Part shown: positions 36,695 through 47,859 of the stretch, in pieces | How positions within the stretch are numbered: position 1 is the stretch's first letter | How the letters are laid out: every line of letters begins with the position of its first letter | Assembly (NCBI GenBank): GCA_002914805.1 | Contig: JXTB01000052.1 | Coordinates: forward strand, 171,996 to 235,995 | Source: Parasponia andersonii | Taxonomy: Eukaryota; Streptophyta; Magnoliopsida; Rosales; Cannabaceae | DNA length: 64,000 bases | Reading direction: 5' to 3' | Position numbers and translations under genes: made by a program | The notes under the pieces: model-generated | The model's input: only the letters and a program-made list of their open reading frames with translations | Told to the model about the DNA's origin: nothing | The model's database searches: none

Positions 36695-37897
36695 TTACAC
36701 GTGATACTTTTTCAGGTGCTGAGCATTCCACGTGTTCGGTAAGTTCTTCCCAGTCCTGAGTTCTCTCAGGACATACGCACCATTATCGAGTGCTTTGATC
36801 ACCTCATAAGTTCTGATCCAATTGGAGTTTAGTTTCGAGAAATTCCCTGTTCTAACTTTTAGGACCCAATCCCCGGCGTTAAATCGTCGAGCACTAACCT
36901 TTTTTGTGTAATAGGATCTAGCCTGCTGGTGGTACGAAGCCAGGTGGATCAGGGCCATGTCTCTCGTTTCCTCCAGGAGGTCTATGTTATGGCTTAGCTG
37001 GCGTTCGTTTAAGGGGGCATCTCTCACCACTTCGGAACGGAGGGTCGGGAGGCCGACTTCGGTCGGGATCACAGCCTCTGAGCCGTAGACCATGGTGAAT
37101 GGCGTTCTTCCAGTCGATCTCTGCTCTGTGGTTCAATGAACCCATACAACGGCCGGCAGCTCTTCTAACCACTTGCCTTTAGCCTCCTGCAAGTTCTTTT
37201 TAATGTTGTTGAATATGGCTTTGTTCGTTGCCTCCGCTTGGCTGTTCCCCTGAGGGTAGTTCACGGAAGAGAAACTGAGCCTTATATCATACAGCTCACA
37301 CAGCTCCTTGATCTTAGCATTTTGGAATTGTGTACCATGATCGGCGTGTATCTCTTTCGGAATCCTGAACCGACAGATTATGTTCTTCCAGATGAAGTTA
37401 ATCGTGTCTGTCTTGCTAATGGTCGCATAGGCTTCAGCCTCTACCCATTTGGTGAAGTAATCTGTGGCCAACAGGACATACCTCTTTTCCCCTGGACTTC
37501 TGGGGAGCTCTCCGACGATGTCCAGACCCCATTTGGCAAATGGCCAGGGGGTTATGTTCGAATGAAGTACCTCCGTGGGCTGGCATTTCATTAGGGCGAA
37601 CCTCTGGTACTTATCACATTTGTTGATGAATCGGGCTACCTCTGTCATCATGTATGGCCAGAAGTATCCGGCCGTTAGAGCCTTGTGGGTGAGGCTGTGT
37701 CTGCCAGAGTGGTTGCCGCATACTCCCTCGTGGATTTCCTCCATTAGCTTTTGCGCTTCGACGGGACCTATGCACCGCAGCATCGGACCCATTGTCGATC
37801 TCCTGTATAGTTGTTCCCTTACCATAGAATACCTGGCAGCCTTCAACGTGACTGACCTTGCTTCTCGGGGGTCCGTGGGTAGGTTCCCCAATGTCAA
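36695..37897 (-). mobile_element. Integrase region of the Tat-type element (fossil)
   Basis: An HHCC-type zinc-binding block (GNHSGRHSLTHKALTAGYFW ... CDKYQRFA) is followed by a catalytic core with GLDIVGELPRSPG, IHADHGTQF and a downstream NSQAEATNKAI. A C-terminal block ends in LKKYHV. This order is typical of Ty3/gypsy integrase. The coding region is broken. Confidence 0.88.
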
Positions 37898-37900
37898 ATA

Positions 37901-38963
37901 CTATGTGATGGGTTTCATCCACACTTCGTCAGCAGTTCCGGTTGCGAACACATGGTACGCAGGGGTCTGCGAGGGGTCCTCTATGCTCCCGCCTTCCAAG
38001 AGAACTTCTATGCTTCTAGGCGTACCCCCGATTGACTCACTCTTAGCTAGCTCATCGGCCCTCTGGTTCATCTCCCTGGGGATCGGTTTGATATTGAAAT
38101 TGCCAAAGCGAGCTTTTACCCCCATTACCTTGGAGAAGTACCTGTGCAACCTCGGTTCTTTTACTTCAAAGTTTCCCCTGACCTGACTCGCGATTAACTG
38201 TGAGTCAGTTTTTACTGCGATGTTCTGCACTCTGAAGTGCAGTGCCAGCTCAAGGCCTTGCAGCAGTGCCTCGTACTCCGCCTCATTGTTAGTCGCCTGG
38301 AAGCCGAGCCTCAATGCCTTCTCAACTCTGAGACCCGTTGGGGTCTGCAAGACTATCCCGATACCTGACCCTGAGGCATTCGTGGATTCGTCGGTATAGA
38401 GCATCCAGGCTGAAGGGGTGCAAGGTTGAGACATCTGAAACAGGTCGTGCAGCTCGCCGAAGGATTCGATTTCCACCAAGAAATCCGCCATGACTTGTCC
38501 TTTCTTCACCGCTCGAGGCCGATACTCGATGTCGTATATTCCCAGCTCGATGGCCCACTTGGTCAATCGTCCCGACAGGTCTGGCTTGGCTAAAATTTGC
38601 CGGATAGGGAAATTCGTATAAACGGTGACTGAGTGTGCCTCAAAGTACTGTCGGAGTTTCTTTTTAGCGTTGAGTAGAGCGAGGACCAGCTTTTCCGCCA
38701 CACTATATCTCGTCTCGGCATCCAGGAGCATGCAGCTTATATAAAACACTAGTTTTTGTTTGCCATCTTCCTCGATGAATAATACGGCGCTGATCGCTAC
38801 TTCGGATACTGCTTAATAGGCATACAGGCGCTCCCCCTCTGCTGGGGAAGCCAGGATAGGTGGGTAACTCAAATACAGCTTGAGATCTGTCAGTGCCTTG
38901 TCCTGTTCCTCTCCCTAGACTACAGTAGAGCTTTTCTTCAAGCATTGGAAGAAAGGCTTGCAC
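37901..38963 (-). mobile_element. Tandem RNase H domains of the Tat-type element (fossil)
   Basis: The first RNase H part, attached to reverse transcriptase, carries text such as RLTKWAIELGIYDIEYRPR. It is followed by a second RNase H-like domain (AWMLYTDESTNASGSGIGIV ... NNEAEYEALLQGLELAL ... NQRADELAK). Having both is characteristic of the Tat lineage. The region is broken. Confidence 0.85.
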
Positions 38964-39175
38964 CGGTCGGACATCTTGGAGACGAATCGGCTGAGAGCGG
39001 CTATCTTCCCGGCTAGGCGTTGGACCTCCCGAACGGTCTAAGGTCTCTGCTCATTTGCGATCGAGGTCAGCTGGGTCGGGTTTGCCTCAATACCCCTCCT
39101 GCTCACGATATGCCCCAGGAATTGACTGGAAGACACCCCAAACGCGCATTTCTTGGGATTCAGACGCATCCATTA

Positions 39176-39967
39176 CTACCTCAGAATCTGAAAACATTCA
39201 TCTAGGTGTCTCAGATGGTCTGAATCTTCTCTGCTTTTCACGACCATGTCGTCAATATAGACCTTCATAGTCTTTCCTAGTAGCCCGGCGAACATCTTTT
39301 TCATGAACCTTTGGTAGGTTGCTCCTGCGTTCTTCAAGCCAAATGGCATACGCCTGTAGCAGTACAGACCACGCTCCGTGATAAAAGCTGTGTGGATCTG
39401 GTCTTCCGCGTACAGGGGGATCTGGTTGTATGCAGAGTAGGCATCTAAAAAGCTCTTTCTGTTGAATCCCGCCGTCGCATCTACCATTTGGTCGATTCTT
39501 GGCAGGGGGAAGCTATCCTTCGGGTAGGCCTTGTTCAGGTTGGTGAAGTCTATGCAAATACGGTCGTCGCCGGTTTTCTTTTTCACCACCACCGGGTTGG
39601 AGACCCAACACGGGTACACGCACTCCCTGATCAGACCGTTCTCCAGCAGCTTTTCCACCTCCTTATTGATCGCCCTGTTTTTCTCTGGTGCAAATCTTTT
39701 GGGTTTCTGTCTGACTGAAGGAAAATTGGGGTCTATGTTCAGCCGGTGGCAGGTGTGCGCGAGGTCTATCCTGGGCATGTCATCGTGGGACCACGTGAAG
39801 ACGTCCTCATTTTGCTTCAGGAATCCCAACATCTCTTTCTTCTGCTGCTCGGGCAATAAGGCCCCGATTAGAATCACCTTCGCCAGTTCTGTCTCTTTCA
39901 AAGGGACCGCTACCAGCTCCTCAATCGTGGATTCTTGGCCGTCAGACTCCTCTTCGATCCGCTTCAT
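39176..39967 (-). mobile_element. Reverse transcriptase region of the Tat-type element (fossil)
   Basis: The standard order is seen: WVSNPVVVKKKTGDDRICID, then FPLPRIDQMVDATAG, then RMPFGLKNAGATYQRFM, then the catalytic VYIDDMVVKS. This is the best preserved pol segment and would be the most useful for phylogenetic placement. Confidence 0.92.
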
Positions 39968-40129
39968 GTACGCTGGTAGGTGGTCCTTTGATTGCTATCC
40001 GTCCCTGATCGAGGCGCTTGCACTCGCGTCGGCTCCCCTCAGGGTGGTTGAAAAGCATTTCCTTTCGGAGGCCTGGTCTCCCTTGATGTCTATCGTATAG
40101 GTACCATTTTTTGATAGACATCTTAAGAC

Positions 40130-40660
40130 TTAGTGGAGGGTGGAAGCAACCCCATGCATGGCGTGGATCCATCCCCTTCCCATGATGACGTTGAAGGAGG
40201 ACTGGCAGTTAATGACGACAAAGTCCACGTCCAAGCATCTCTCAGTAGCGCAGACCTTCAGGGTCACGATGCCCAAGGGACTGACCTTAGTGCTGTCGAA
40301 AGTGAACAACGGCTGATAGGTTGGCCTGAGTGTGCTTCGATCCAGGCCCATATTCTCGAATGTGATAAGGAATAGGATATCGACGCAGCTTCCACCGTCG
40401 ACCAGGACCCTTCCGACCAACGCAGAGCCGATCTGCAGTTTAATCACCAAGGGGTCATCATGAGGCAGACGTACCGTGGTCAAATCTTGCTGGATGAAAA
40501 TGATGGGGGCGGCAGAGGCGCAGCTTTCTCCCATCATCAAATGGTTGACGGAATGGCCCATCCCCCTCAGGCACTTCACCCTTCCTTTAGCTCTTTCGAG
40601 GTATTTTTCCTTCTCCTCTTGATTCTGGGTCGGCTCTGGCCTACCCACGATGGTCGGCAC
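40130..40660 (-). mobile_element. Protease region of the Tat-type element (fossil)
   Basis: The text VGRVLVDGGSCVDILF and FNVIMGRGWIHAM matches the aspartic protease block of Tat elements. It lies between the gag C-terminal linker and the reverse transcriptase. Confidence 0.82.
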
Positions 40661-40693
40661 TATCCTTAGGGTCTGCTCTCCTGACCCAGAAGC

Positions 40694-42272
40694 CTAGGTC
40701 TGCTTCCCCTTTTCAGGCCTGGAGATGTCTTCCTGTGGCTGGGTTCCACCGGTTTTCACATATTGTTTCAACCTGCCGGCATGGATCGCCATCATGACCT
40801 GTGCATAAAGGTTGCAGCAGTGGGCAGTTTCGTGCCCGTAGTCTTTGTGAAACTGGCAGTACCTACTCCTGTTCTTCATGTGCTCAGGGACGCCAGATTT
40901 GGGCGGGTCCTTGAAAATGCTCCTGTCCCTATTTTGGAGGTAGATCATATCGATTGGCGTGTTGAGCTCATACTTCGGCAGAGGGTCGTGGGGCGTCTTC
41001 CTCCTCTTGCTTCCTTCCTGACTGTCTTGGATGGGGTCTTCCTGTTTCGGAGTCGGCCCTTGCTCTGGTGAGGGCCTCTTCACCCCTTGCGGGGCTGGGG
41101 TTTGTACTGGCATCATTGTTTTTGTGGCGGAGGTCTTGAGCTCCTTTTGGTGGCTTTCCAGCACCCTGAATACCCCTTCTGACTTCGCCTGGATGTCTGC
41201 GATATCGTACAGAAGATTTAAAAGGAGGTGGTCCGATAGTATTGATATTGGCTGCAGGCTCCTGACGAATGAGCCTGAGGCTTAGACCGAGTCGGCGTTA
41301 TTGACTAGGGACATCGCCTCAAGGAAACACGACAGATACTCTCGCGGGGACTCATCTGCGGCCTGCTCCAACCGGTCAAGGTCTCGTATGGTTTTTTGCT
41401 ATCTCCGGACACCCGCGTGCTGCTTTAGGAAGAGTTTGCAGAAATCTTCGAACCCGTTTATGGATTTCTCCAAGAGTTGTGTGAACCATAGCAGGGCTGG
41501 TCCCGCCAGGGTCGTAGAGAAGACTTTACAGGTCACGGCCTCGTCCTTGGTTTCCAAGGCCATCTTCTGTTGAAAGTGGTATATGTGATCGAGGGGGTCT
41601 GTTTTCCCCTCGAACGGCTTGAAGGTCGAGGTTGTGAAGTCCCTCGGCCTGGGCTCCATCTGGATCCAGTCAGCGAAGACCGTCCGATTGATCCCTTGCA
41701 CAGTTTACTCTACCAGATCGTCGGGGGTCTGGCTGTGATGGGCCCCGAGTTTCTTTCCCAACTCCGCCATTATCTCTTGTTTCCAGTCGGGAGGCATACC
41801 TCCTGGGCTTCCATGGGGTCTTCCGCCTATCGGCCCCCTGGCTTAGAGAGGTCTCGACTGGCTTTGCCGCACCCTTTGCATCCACGATCCGAATGGGGCA
41901 GGAACTTCTCCTCGCGGTTGGCTTCCGAATTCTTGTTGGACCTCTTCGTCAAAATCTTCTCTCCGCTGGCTCCTGTCTTCACTCGCCAGCAGCCCTTCGA
42001 GGCGGGCGTTATCTTTGCGTACCTCTGCGACTTCGTCCCTTAAACTCAGGACGGCCTCGTGGGCCATCTCTGCCTTCCGGTTTGCTTCCGTCAGGGCGAC
42101 GAGCATCTGATCCAGCTTCTGCTCCAGGTCTGATCATACTTCTCGAGAGCTCCCTTCGGCGTCGGGACGTGTGCTCCTGGTTGTTATCCTCGAGGGTGCC
42201 ATCCGACGTTATATGGCCTTTTGTTCGTGGAAAGCGCGATCGTGAGTCTCCTACTATTTTTCTCACGCTCAA
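40694..42272 (-). mobile_element. Gag region of the Tat-type element (fossil)
   Basis: The block at 41399-41701 contains TFKPFEGKTDPLDHIYHF and FCKLFLKQHAGVRR, the plant retrotransposon gag domain. The block at 40694-41164 has a Cys/His stretch (YCQFHKDYGHETAHCCNL) typical of the gag C-terminal end in this lineage. The N-terminal part (41843-42272) is charged and low in complexity. The region is broken. Confidence 0.8.
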
Positions 42273-42280
42273 CCATTATT

Positions 42281-42297
42281 TCCCATAGACGGCGCCA
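42281..42297 (-). other. Primer-binding site of the Tat-type element
   Basis: On the minus strand it reads TGGCGCCGTCTATGGGA, three bases inside the right LTR. The TGGCGCC start matches the 3' end of the tRNA used by Athila/Tat elements (tRNA-Asp-like); the rest of the match is partial. Confidence 0.75.
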
Positions 42298-42300
42298 AAT

Positions 42301-43128
42301 TATTAGATCGGTTTCTCACCAACCATCCACGTGTCTTTGAACCGCTGATGATATGTCCTCCAATTGTCCACGTGACCTTGCTTTTCCAAAGTGCTCTGAA
42401 CTTCAGGCAAGGTCGGAGAGGTGGGGGTGGCCACCTGTAAAGACTCTCCGATGCTTAAGTCAGTGGTCTTTCTTTGATTCAGGGTAGCAAAGATTTAGTT
42501 CTATATGAGTATATCTTTGTTTCTTGCTCGTAAACTTTTTAAATATTTCTTTTTGTATGCGTACATGCCCCTTTCGGGAACGCATGGCTCATATATGTAT
42601 AGTCCTGAGATTGTGAACCATCCGGATCTCAATCTCAGGACTGAGTACATTTTTCCCCAAAGTTTTTCCCAGAGGTCATGGGCCGAGATTACCATGATCT
42701 CCTCTGTATCGCTGTAGCCTAGTTTCTACCACCTCCTATGGCTTGAGTCTGTTAGGGGTGAGATTCGGACAAATCGTCGTTCTGTCAGGACGGCTTGCCC
42801 CTTGCGCACGCCTACACAAGATCACATTAAATGCTCTGTCTGGGTCTGGAGTTGTGAGTTGCTTTCCATTGTATTTTGGTGGAAGACCCTTGGGGCTTCC
42901 GACCCCCTAGCTATCGAGGTAAGGGTCGGACTGGGCCGAGTCTGTCCAGGGTCTGTTATGGGCTCGGCCCTAACCTCGGACAGCCCAATGGCCGATTGTG
43001 ATATCATGTGTGACCCGCGTGGCCTTTAGCTAATCACTCTCGACACCTGTCGGACGGTAGGCCCCGTTTATGACCTGCTCTGCCGCTTAATCGTTTACGT
43101 AGTGTATGATTTGGGAACAGGTCCCACA
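42301..43128 (-). repeat. Right LTR (5' LTR) of the Tat-type element
   Basis: It pairs with 30726-31554 along the full length and is followed by the target duplication GAAAC (43129-43133). Beyond lies a (CA)n/(GACA)n run leading into (TA)n. Confidence 0.93.
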
Positions 43129-43153
43129 GAAACACACACAGACACAGACACAG

Positions 43154-43186
<33 letters not shown>

Positions 43187-43197
43187 AATATATATAT

Positions 43198-43437
43198 GTT
43201 GCCAATCCAATAGGTTTTTTTTTTTTACCTATGGGCAGATTTTTTTTTTTAGCCATTGGATTACCATTAGATGGTGATCTAATAGCTATAATAAAGTGCA
43301 TGAAAAGATGTGTATTATTAATGCTCTTTCTCTCTCTTACTTTTTACAATAAAAAAATGTGCATGCTAAATTTTCATTGGCCAAATTGATACCTATACAT
43401 AGGTAAAAAAAAAAAAATACCTACTGGATTGGTGCCC
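43198..43437. mobile_element. TA-microsatellite-flanked MITE, copy B
   Basis: A 240-bp copy in the orientation opposite to copy A. It begins GTTGCCAATCCAATAGG and ends CTACTGGATTGGTGCCC. The left flank is a (CA)n then (TA)n run (about 43165-43197), the right flank TATAAATATATATAT. Internal motifs are the reverse complement of those in copy A. It lies only 70 bases from the Tat LTR. Confidence 0.85.
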
Positions 43438-43895
43438 ATATAAATATATATATATATATATATATCACCACTAGTAATTGCTTGATAATTAACAATTATG
43501 TGTAACTGTTAATAAATTTGGATGTTCTCAACATTGTAGTATAGAACAAAACCTAGAGTCAATTGTGGCCTGCCCATATTTGATGATTTGATTGAAACCT
43601 TTTTAAAAGATTTTTTTAAAAAAACTTATTCTACTTCTTTAAAGGGAAAAAAAAAAAGAAAGAAAGAAAAAGCTAATGCTGCTAAAGCGGTCTTATAATA
43701 AGAAAACAATCAAACATACAAAATGAACTCTTTTAAACTACAAATAAGCATCTATAACAAGGGTGGGGTTTATAAATCATTTCAATCTCCTTTTCATCTT
43801 TTTTCCTTTAATTTTTCCTCTAATTGCTGTATATCTGATCCAATTCTTAGCATGAAGTATTTCCAAAAAAAAAAATCTTAGCATGAGGAAGAAAG

Positions 43896-44475
43896 TGTTG
43901 AACAAATCAACAATTATGGTACTACTAACCATATTGTTGCAATTATTGTTCACGTTATAAGAAGAAAAAATATGCGCACCAACTAGCCGTAATATCAACA
44001 GTAAAAAAGACAACCGTAATAGTAATAGTGAAAAGAACAGCCGTAACAATAATAGTAAAAGGTGGTGTTCTCACTTGTTCATATCATCTTTCAAGTTCTA
44101 TAAATACTAGGATTTCATCACTTATTTTGTATCCCACTCTCAACATCTCATTATCCTCCTAAGAGAGAATTCAAGCCTAGAAATTCTTCTTGGTGTCCTA
44201 CTTGTTTTCTCCTAAATTATTTAGAGAGAATATTTTCTTCTATTTTTAGAGTGAGATTTTCATTTGTTCTCTCCTTGTATTTAGAGAGAAATGAGTTGTA
44301 ATCTTTTTTTTTTATAGTGAAATTCTTCACAATTTTATCCGTAGATGTAGCCTAAATTAGATAAACCACGTTAAATCTTTTGTATGTTTTATTTATTTAT
44401 TTTTATTTAACTCAAATTTTTTCAACTTGTATTTTAACTATATGTTGTCGTTTCTACAAAGCCGATCTTCTAACA
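43896..44475 (+). mobile_element. Probable copia-type solo LTR
   Basis: A 580-bp segment starts TGTTGAACAAATCAACA and ends CTTCTAACA. The 5-bp flanks are GAAAG (43891-43895) and AAAAG (44476-44480), a 4/5 match. It holds a TATAAAT at 44099-44105. Near its 3' part (44339-44380) is 'gtagatgtagcctaaatta' followed by 'taaaccacgttaaatc', the R/U5 signature common in plant copia LTRs. No primer-binding site or internal region follows, so a solo LTR is the simplest reading. The left boundary is the less certain one. Confidence 0.5.
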
Positions 44476-45164
44476 AAAAGTGTTTATCGGATGATCTTAA
44501 GTAAATTTTATTAATTATAAACTCTTATCTCTCTTAAATTTAAACCAAAAGAGCCGCCCTCAAAACCTGTCTAAAGAAAAGCACCTAAAAACCGAAAAAG
44601 AAAAAAAAAAAAAAAAGGGATAGAGAAAGAGTTCAGTATTATATGGTGAATATTTTGCATACACATGCCCACACACACGTAAAGAAAGAAGACATTATCA
44701 AGGAAAGATTAAGCGCCATTTTAACTCTTATGTTACCCTTAATTACTTCTTTATTTACCCTTTTTCAGCCAAATTATTGCATTATGATTAAAGCCCAATA
44801 GTTTAACTCAATTGAATTATGGAACATAAAATACAAAACCCAATTATTAATAGAATTAGCATGCAAAAGGTTTAATTTCCCATCATGATGTGTAGGCCTA
44901 GTACGTACCCCTCACAGGAGAACAACTTTTTGCAAATTATAACAAACTTATGGGCTTCTTTTTGTTTTATAACCTAGTAAAAAACAAGTATATGTACTGA
45001 TATATGTGTCAAGATTAAAACACTACTCAAAAAACATTCTCTCCCCTTTTCCTCGTATGTAAAGTAATGTCATGTAGAATTATCATAGAAACGAATTTGG
45101 CTGATTACATATGTTGTTTAAACTCAAGCTTAATGTATATTAATATATATATATATATATATAT

Positions 45165-45402
45165 GAGCATCAATTCAATAGGGATTTTTCTTTTTTTTAT
45201 CTATTTATAGGTATTTTTTTTAACCGTTGGATCATCATTTAACAATGATTTAACGACAATAATAATATATATGAAAAGATGTGTATCATTAATGTTATTT
45301 CTCTTTCTTACTTTTTATTATAAAAAGATGTGCATGATAAATTTTAATTGATCAAAATAATACTTATGTATAGATTAAAAAACAAATTACTGGATTTATA
45401 CC
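45165..45402. mobile_element. TA-microsatellite-flanked MITE, copy C
   Basis: A 238-bp, more diverged copy in the orientation of copy B. It begins GAGCATCAATTCAATAGGG and ends CTGGATTTATACC. The left flank is a long (TA)n run (about 45137-45164); the right flank is TATATGTATA. Confidence 0.75.
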
Positions 45403-45412
45403 TATATGTATA

Positions 45413-45895
45413 CTAGACATTATACTGCACTTTGCGCGAGTTGATATTAATATTATATACATTAAGCTTAATTTATAGTTAGGTTCAATGTATTATAATA
45501 TTAAAGAATATATTTATCTCTACATTTATTTTGATGAGATAAATGTTACGTAACTTTTTTTTCGATGAACTAAATTTAACATAAAGTATAATTAATATTA
45601 AATTAAATATAATATTATATAAAATATTAAATGATATATTTATTTTTATATTTATTTTGATAAGACGAATGTATCACAGCTATTTGTTCGATGAACTAAA
45701 TTTAATATAAGGTATCATTAATATCAAACTAAATATAATATTATATAATAAATGTATATATTATAACCAATCATAGCATTAAAAATAATAGTAGGACCAA
45801 TTATATTATGAAAGAAATAAGAATTTTCTAAAACTTTTACAAATAGAATGGTGATCAAAGAAGCTATCAGAGTTTTTACACTCTGTGCTTCAGGC

Positions 45896-45905
<10 letters not shown>
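45413..45905 (-). mobile_element. Probable non-autonomous Helitron with an internal 126-bp tandem duplication
   Basis: Read on the minus strand, the 3' end is ACTCGCGCAAAGTGCAGT, a degraded form of the plant Helitron hairpin (ACCCGCGC..GCGCGGGT), then about 12 bases and CTAG followed by T. The minus-strand 5' part contains 'attaagcctgaagcacaga', which I associate with dicot Helitron starts, though this is memory. Inside, two units with 126-base spacing (about 45511 and 45637) share 'cgatgaactaaatttaa'. The outer 5' end merges into a (TA)n run and cannot be fixed. No Rep/helicase coding. Confidence 0.5.
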
Positions 45906-45932
<27 letters not shown>

Positions 45933-46027
45933 TTATTTATTAAGGAGATCAAAAATAAATAAATGAAGACACATTTAAATAAAACAAAAATCTTGTAAAA
46001 TGCTTATATTATATTATATATATATTT

Positions 46028-46263
46028 GGGCATCAATCCAGTAGATTTGTTTTTTTTACTTATACATAGGTACCATTTTGGCCAATGAAAATTTATCATA
46101 TATATTTTTTTTATATTAAAAAATAAGAGAGAGAAAAATTATTAATGATGCACATTTTTTCATGTATCTTATTATAGTCGTTGGATCATCATTAGATGAT
46201 GATCTAATAGCTAAAAAAATACTTACACATAAGTAAAAAAAAATACTTACTGGATTGGCAACC
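46028..46263. mobile_element. TA-microsatellite-flanked MITE, copy D
   Basis: A 236-bp copy in the orientation of copy A. It begins GGGCATCAATCCAGTAG and ends TTACTGGATTGGCAACC. Flanks are TATATTATATATATAT on the left and (TA)n on the right. It contains 'ttttggccaatgaaaattta' and 'ggatcatcattagatgatga'. Confidence 0.82.
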
Positions 46264-46433
46264 TCTATATATATATATATATATAGGATACGAATTTACG
46301 AAATGTATATTATCCCTTTTTATTTAATTTTCACTAAAAAAACTACCCAACAACTTAATCAAATTAACAAGAGGTCGTTAATACTTAAATTTCCTATTAA
46401 AAAATAGTGTATGTTTATGCATAAATACGACAT

Positions 46434-46625
46434 GTGACGAAGTGAGTTGGCTAAAGTGGTAAGATCACTCACTATTTAAGATCTCGGTCCTAAGTTCGAG
46501 TCACACTTGGGTAGGCGTGAAAGTTTATTATTCTTAATGAGATAGGATAAAATTTAGATAGTAGTAGGTATTTTCCTTTAATAAATTGGATAATAATAGA
46601 TATTTTTCTTTAATTTGTAATAAGT
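46434..46625 (+). mobile_element. tRNA-derived SINE-like element
   Basis: Box A-like TTGGCTAAAGTGG (46447-46459) and box B-like AGTTCGAGTCA (46493-46503) are spaced as in a tRNA-derived SINE head. A tail containing two similar 'agtaggtattttcctttaat / aatagatatttttctttaat' units follows. The tRNA part does not fold as a functional tRNA, and no anticodon arm is assigned. The 3' limit is approximate. Confidence 0.5.
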
Positions 46626-47549
46626 GAATGTCATTAATTAAGTCCTATTTTAAAAAAGAAAATAATAAGACATGTTTTCAAAATCTTAGATCGGTCGGAA
46701 ACCAAATTAAAATCACAAGAAGGATAATAATTACTATACATAACGAAAGTTATAATAATATTTATAAAGGGGAATGTTGGGAGCCCACAAAGTAAGATTT
46801 AAGGTATGATTCACAACGTAAGGGTTGTGCAAAGGAGAAGCAACTTTTCTGCTTTAGAAGAGAAAAGCAAAATCTTCCCTAAGAAATATCAAAATAGCAC
46901 TACTTTTTATGCTTTGTGATGCATTTTGCAAAAGAATAACTTTTCTCTCATTGATTATCGTAAACCAACATTCTTATCTTTGGAAAGTATTGGAAAGTTA
47001 TGGCATAAGGGTTCAAAATAAATAAACTAAAGTAAAAGTTTAAAGAAGAAAATTAAAAGGAAAAGTATTAAGAAAATCATAGATAAGCATCTCTTCTTTA
47101 AACCTTAAAGATGTTACTACTTTAGAATCACAAAAAGATCATTATCTTCATAGCTTTAAATTAAAACCCCTAAGCATAAGTAGGGAATTTGTCGCTTGTG
47201 GCTTTTGAAAAGATTAAGGGTGTTTTCGGAAATTGGGCTATTGGGTAGAGAACAGTGACCCTCTGTATCTCTCCGTCCTTTCTTTTAACTCAATACTAGT
47301 TATTATATACTCTTCTACTTTTTACTTCTCTTTAATTTCTTACCTTTTTCCAATCTCTTTGAAAGGAAGAAGCCTCCATGTTAGACCGCTTTTCTTTCAC
47401 TGTTCCCNCTTTTCCTAAATATACATAATTATTTTTCTTTATACAAGATAGAGAGATTGGAGCTTTAAATATCAATATTAGAGGTAGAGTAAAGCTACTA
47501 ATCTGGCTATGCTTGCAATCATACGTACTTAATTATTTAATTCAATATC

Positions 47550-47858
47550 ACAAAAAAGTCATCTTTTAGTGGCAATTTTGTAATCATAACAAATTTTTTT
47601 ATAATTAAAAGTGATATTTAGTAACTATTAAAATTTTTTTATAACTAAGAGATAGCATTTGGTACAAAGTTGTCACTAATATACTTTTAATCACTGTTTT
47701 TTTAATAAAAATAATGAAATTTGTTGTGATAACTAAAACTTTTAGTCACAAATTTGATTATTTAGTCGCGACACAATGATGATAATTTAATAAGAATTTT
47801 TCAATTTTAATCACAAATTTTTTTGTAACTAAAAATTAAGTTTTTTTTTTTGTAATGT
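47550..47858. mobile_element. Probable CACTA-related MITE, degraded
   Basis: The left end reads CACAAAAAAGTC and the right end TTTTTTTTTTTGTAATG, imperfect inverted ends like CACTACAAAAA. Inside, 'ttttagtggcaa', 'gtaactaaaa' and 'ttagtcacaaa' recur in both directions, as in the element at 27782-28133. The ends are too altered for a firm boundary. Confidence 0.4.
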
Positions 47859-47859
47859 T

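Larger units (their letters stand above)
30726..43128 (-). mobile_element. Tat-type Ty3/gypsy retrotransposon, full length but decayed (12.4 kb)
   Basis: Two LTRs (30726-31554 and 42301-43128) with TG..CA-type ends bracket the element, flanked by a perfect 5-bp duplication GAAAC (30721-30725, 43129-43133). Gag and pol read on the minus strand in the order gag, protease, reverse transcriptase, RNase H, second RNase H, integrase. The second, archaeal-type RNase H is diagnostic of the Tat lineage. A primer-binding site TGGCGCCGTCTATGGGA lies beside the right LTR. Between integrase and the left LTR are an antisense ORF region and three tandem-repeat arrays. The LTRs differ at about 70 of ~829 sites by eye (about 8-9%), nearly all transitions, which suggests an insertion several million years old, depending on the rate assumed. 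Gag-pol is broken in at least five places. Confidence 0.93.

Noticed and set aside
46772-46975. Possible hAT-like MITE with GAATGTTGG / CCAACATTC ends
   Set aside because: Only nine bases of inverted repeat, no matching 8-bp duplication, and no second copy in the window.
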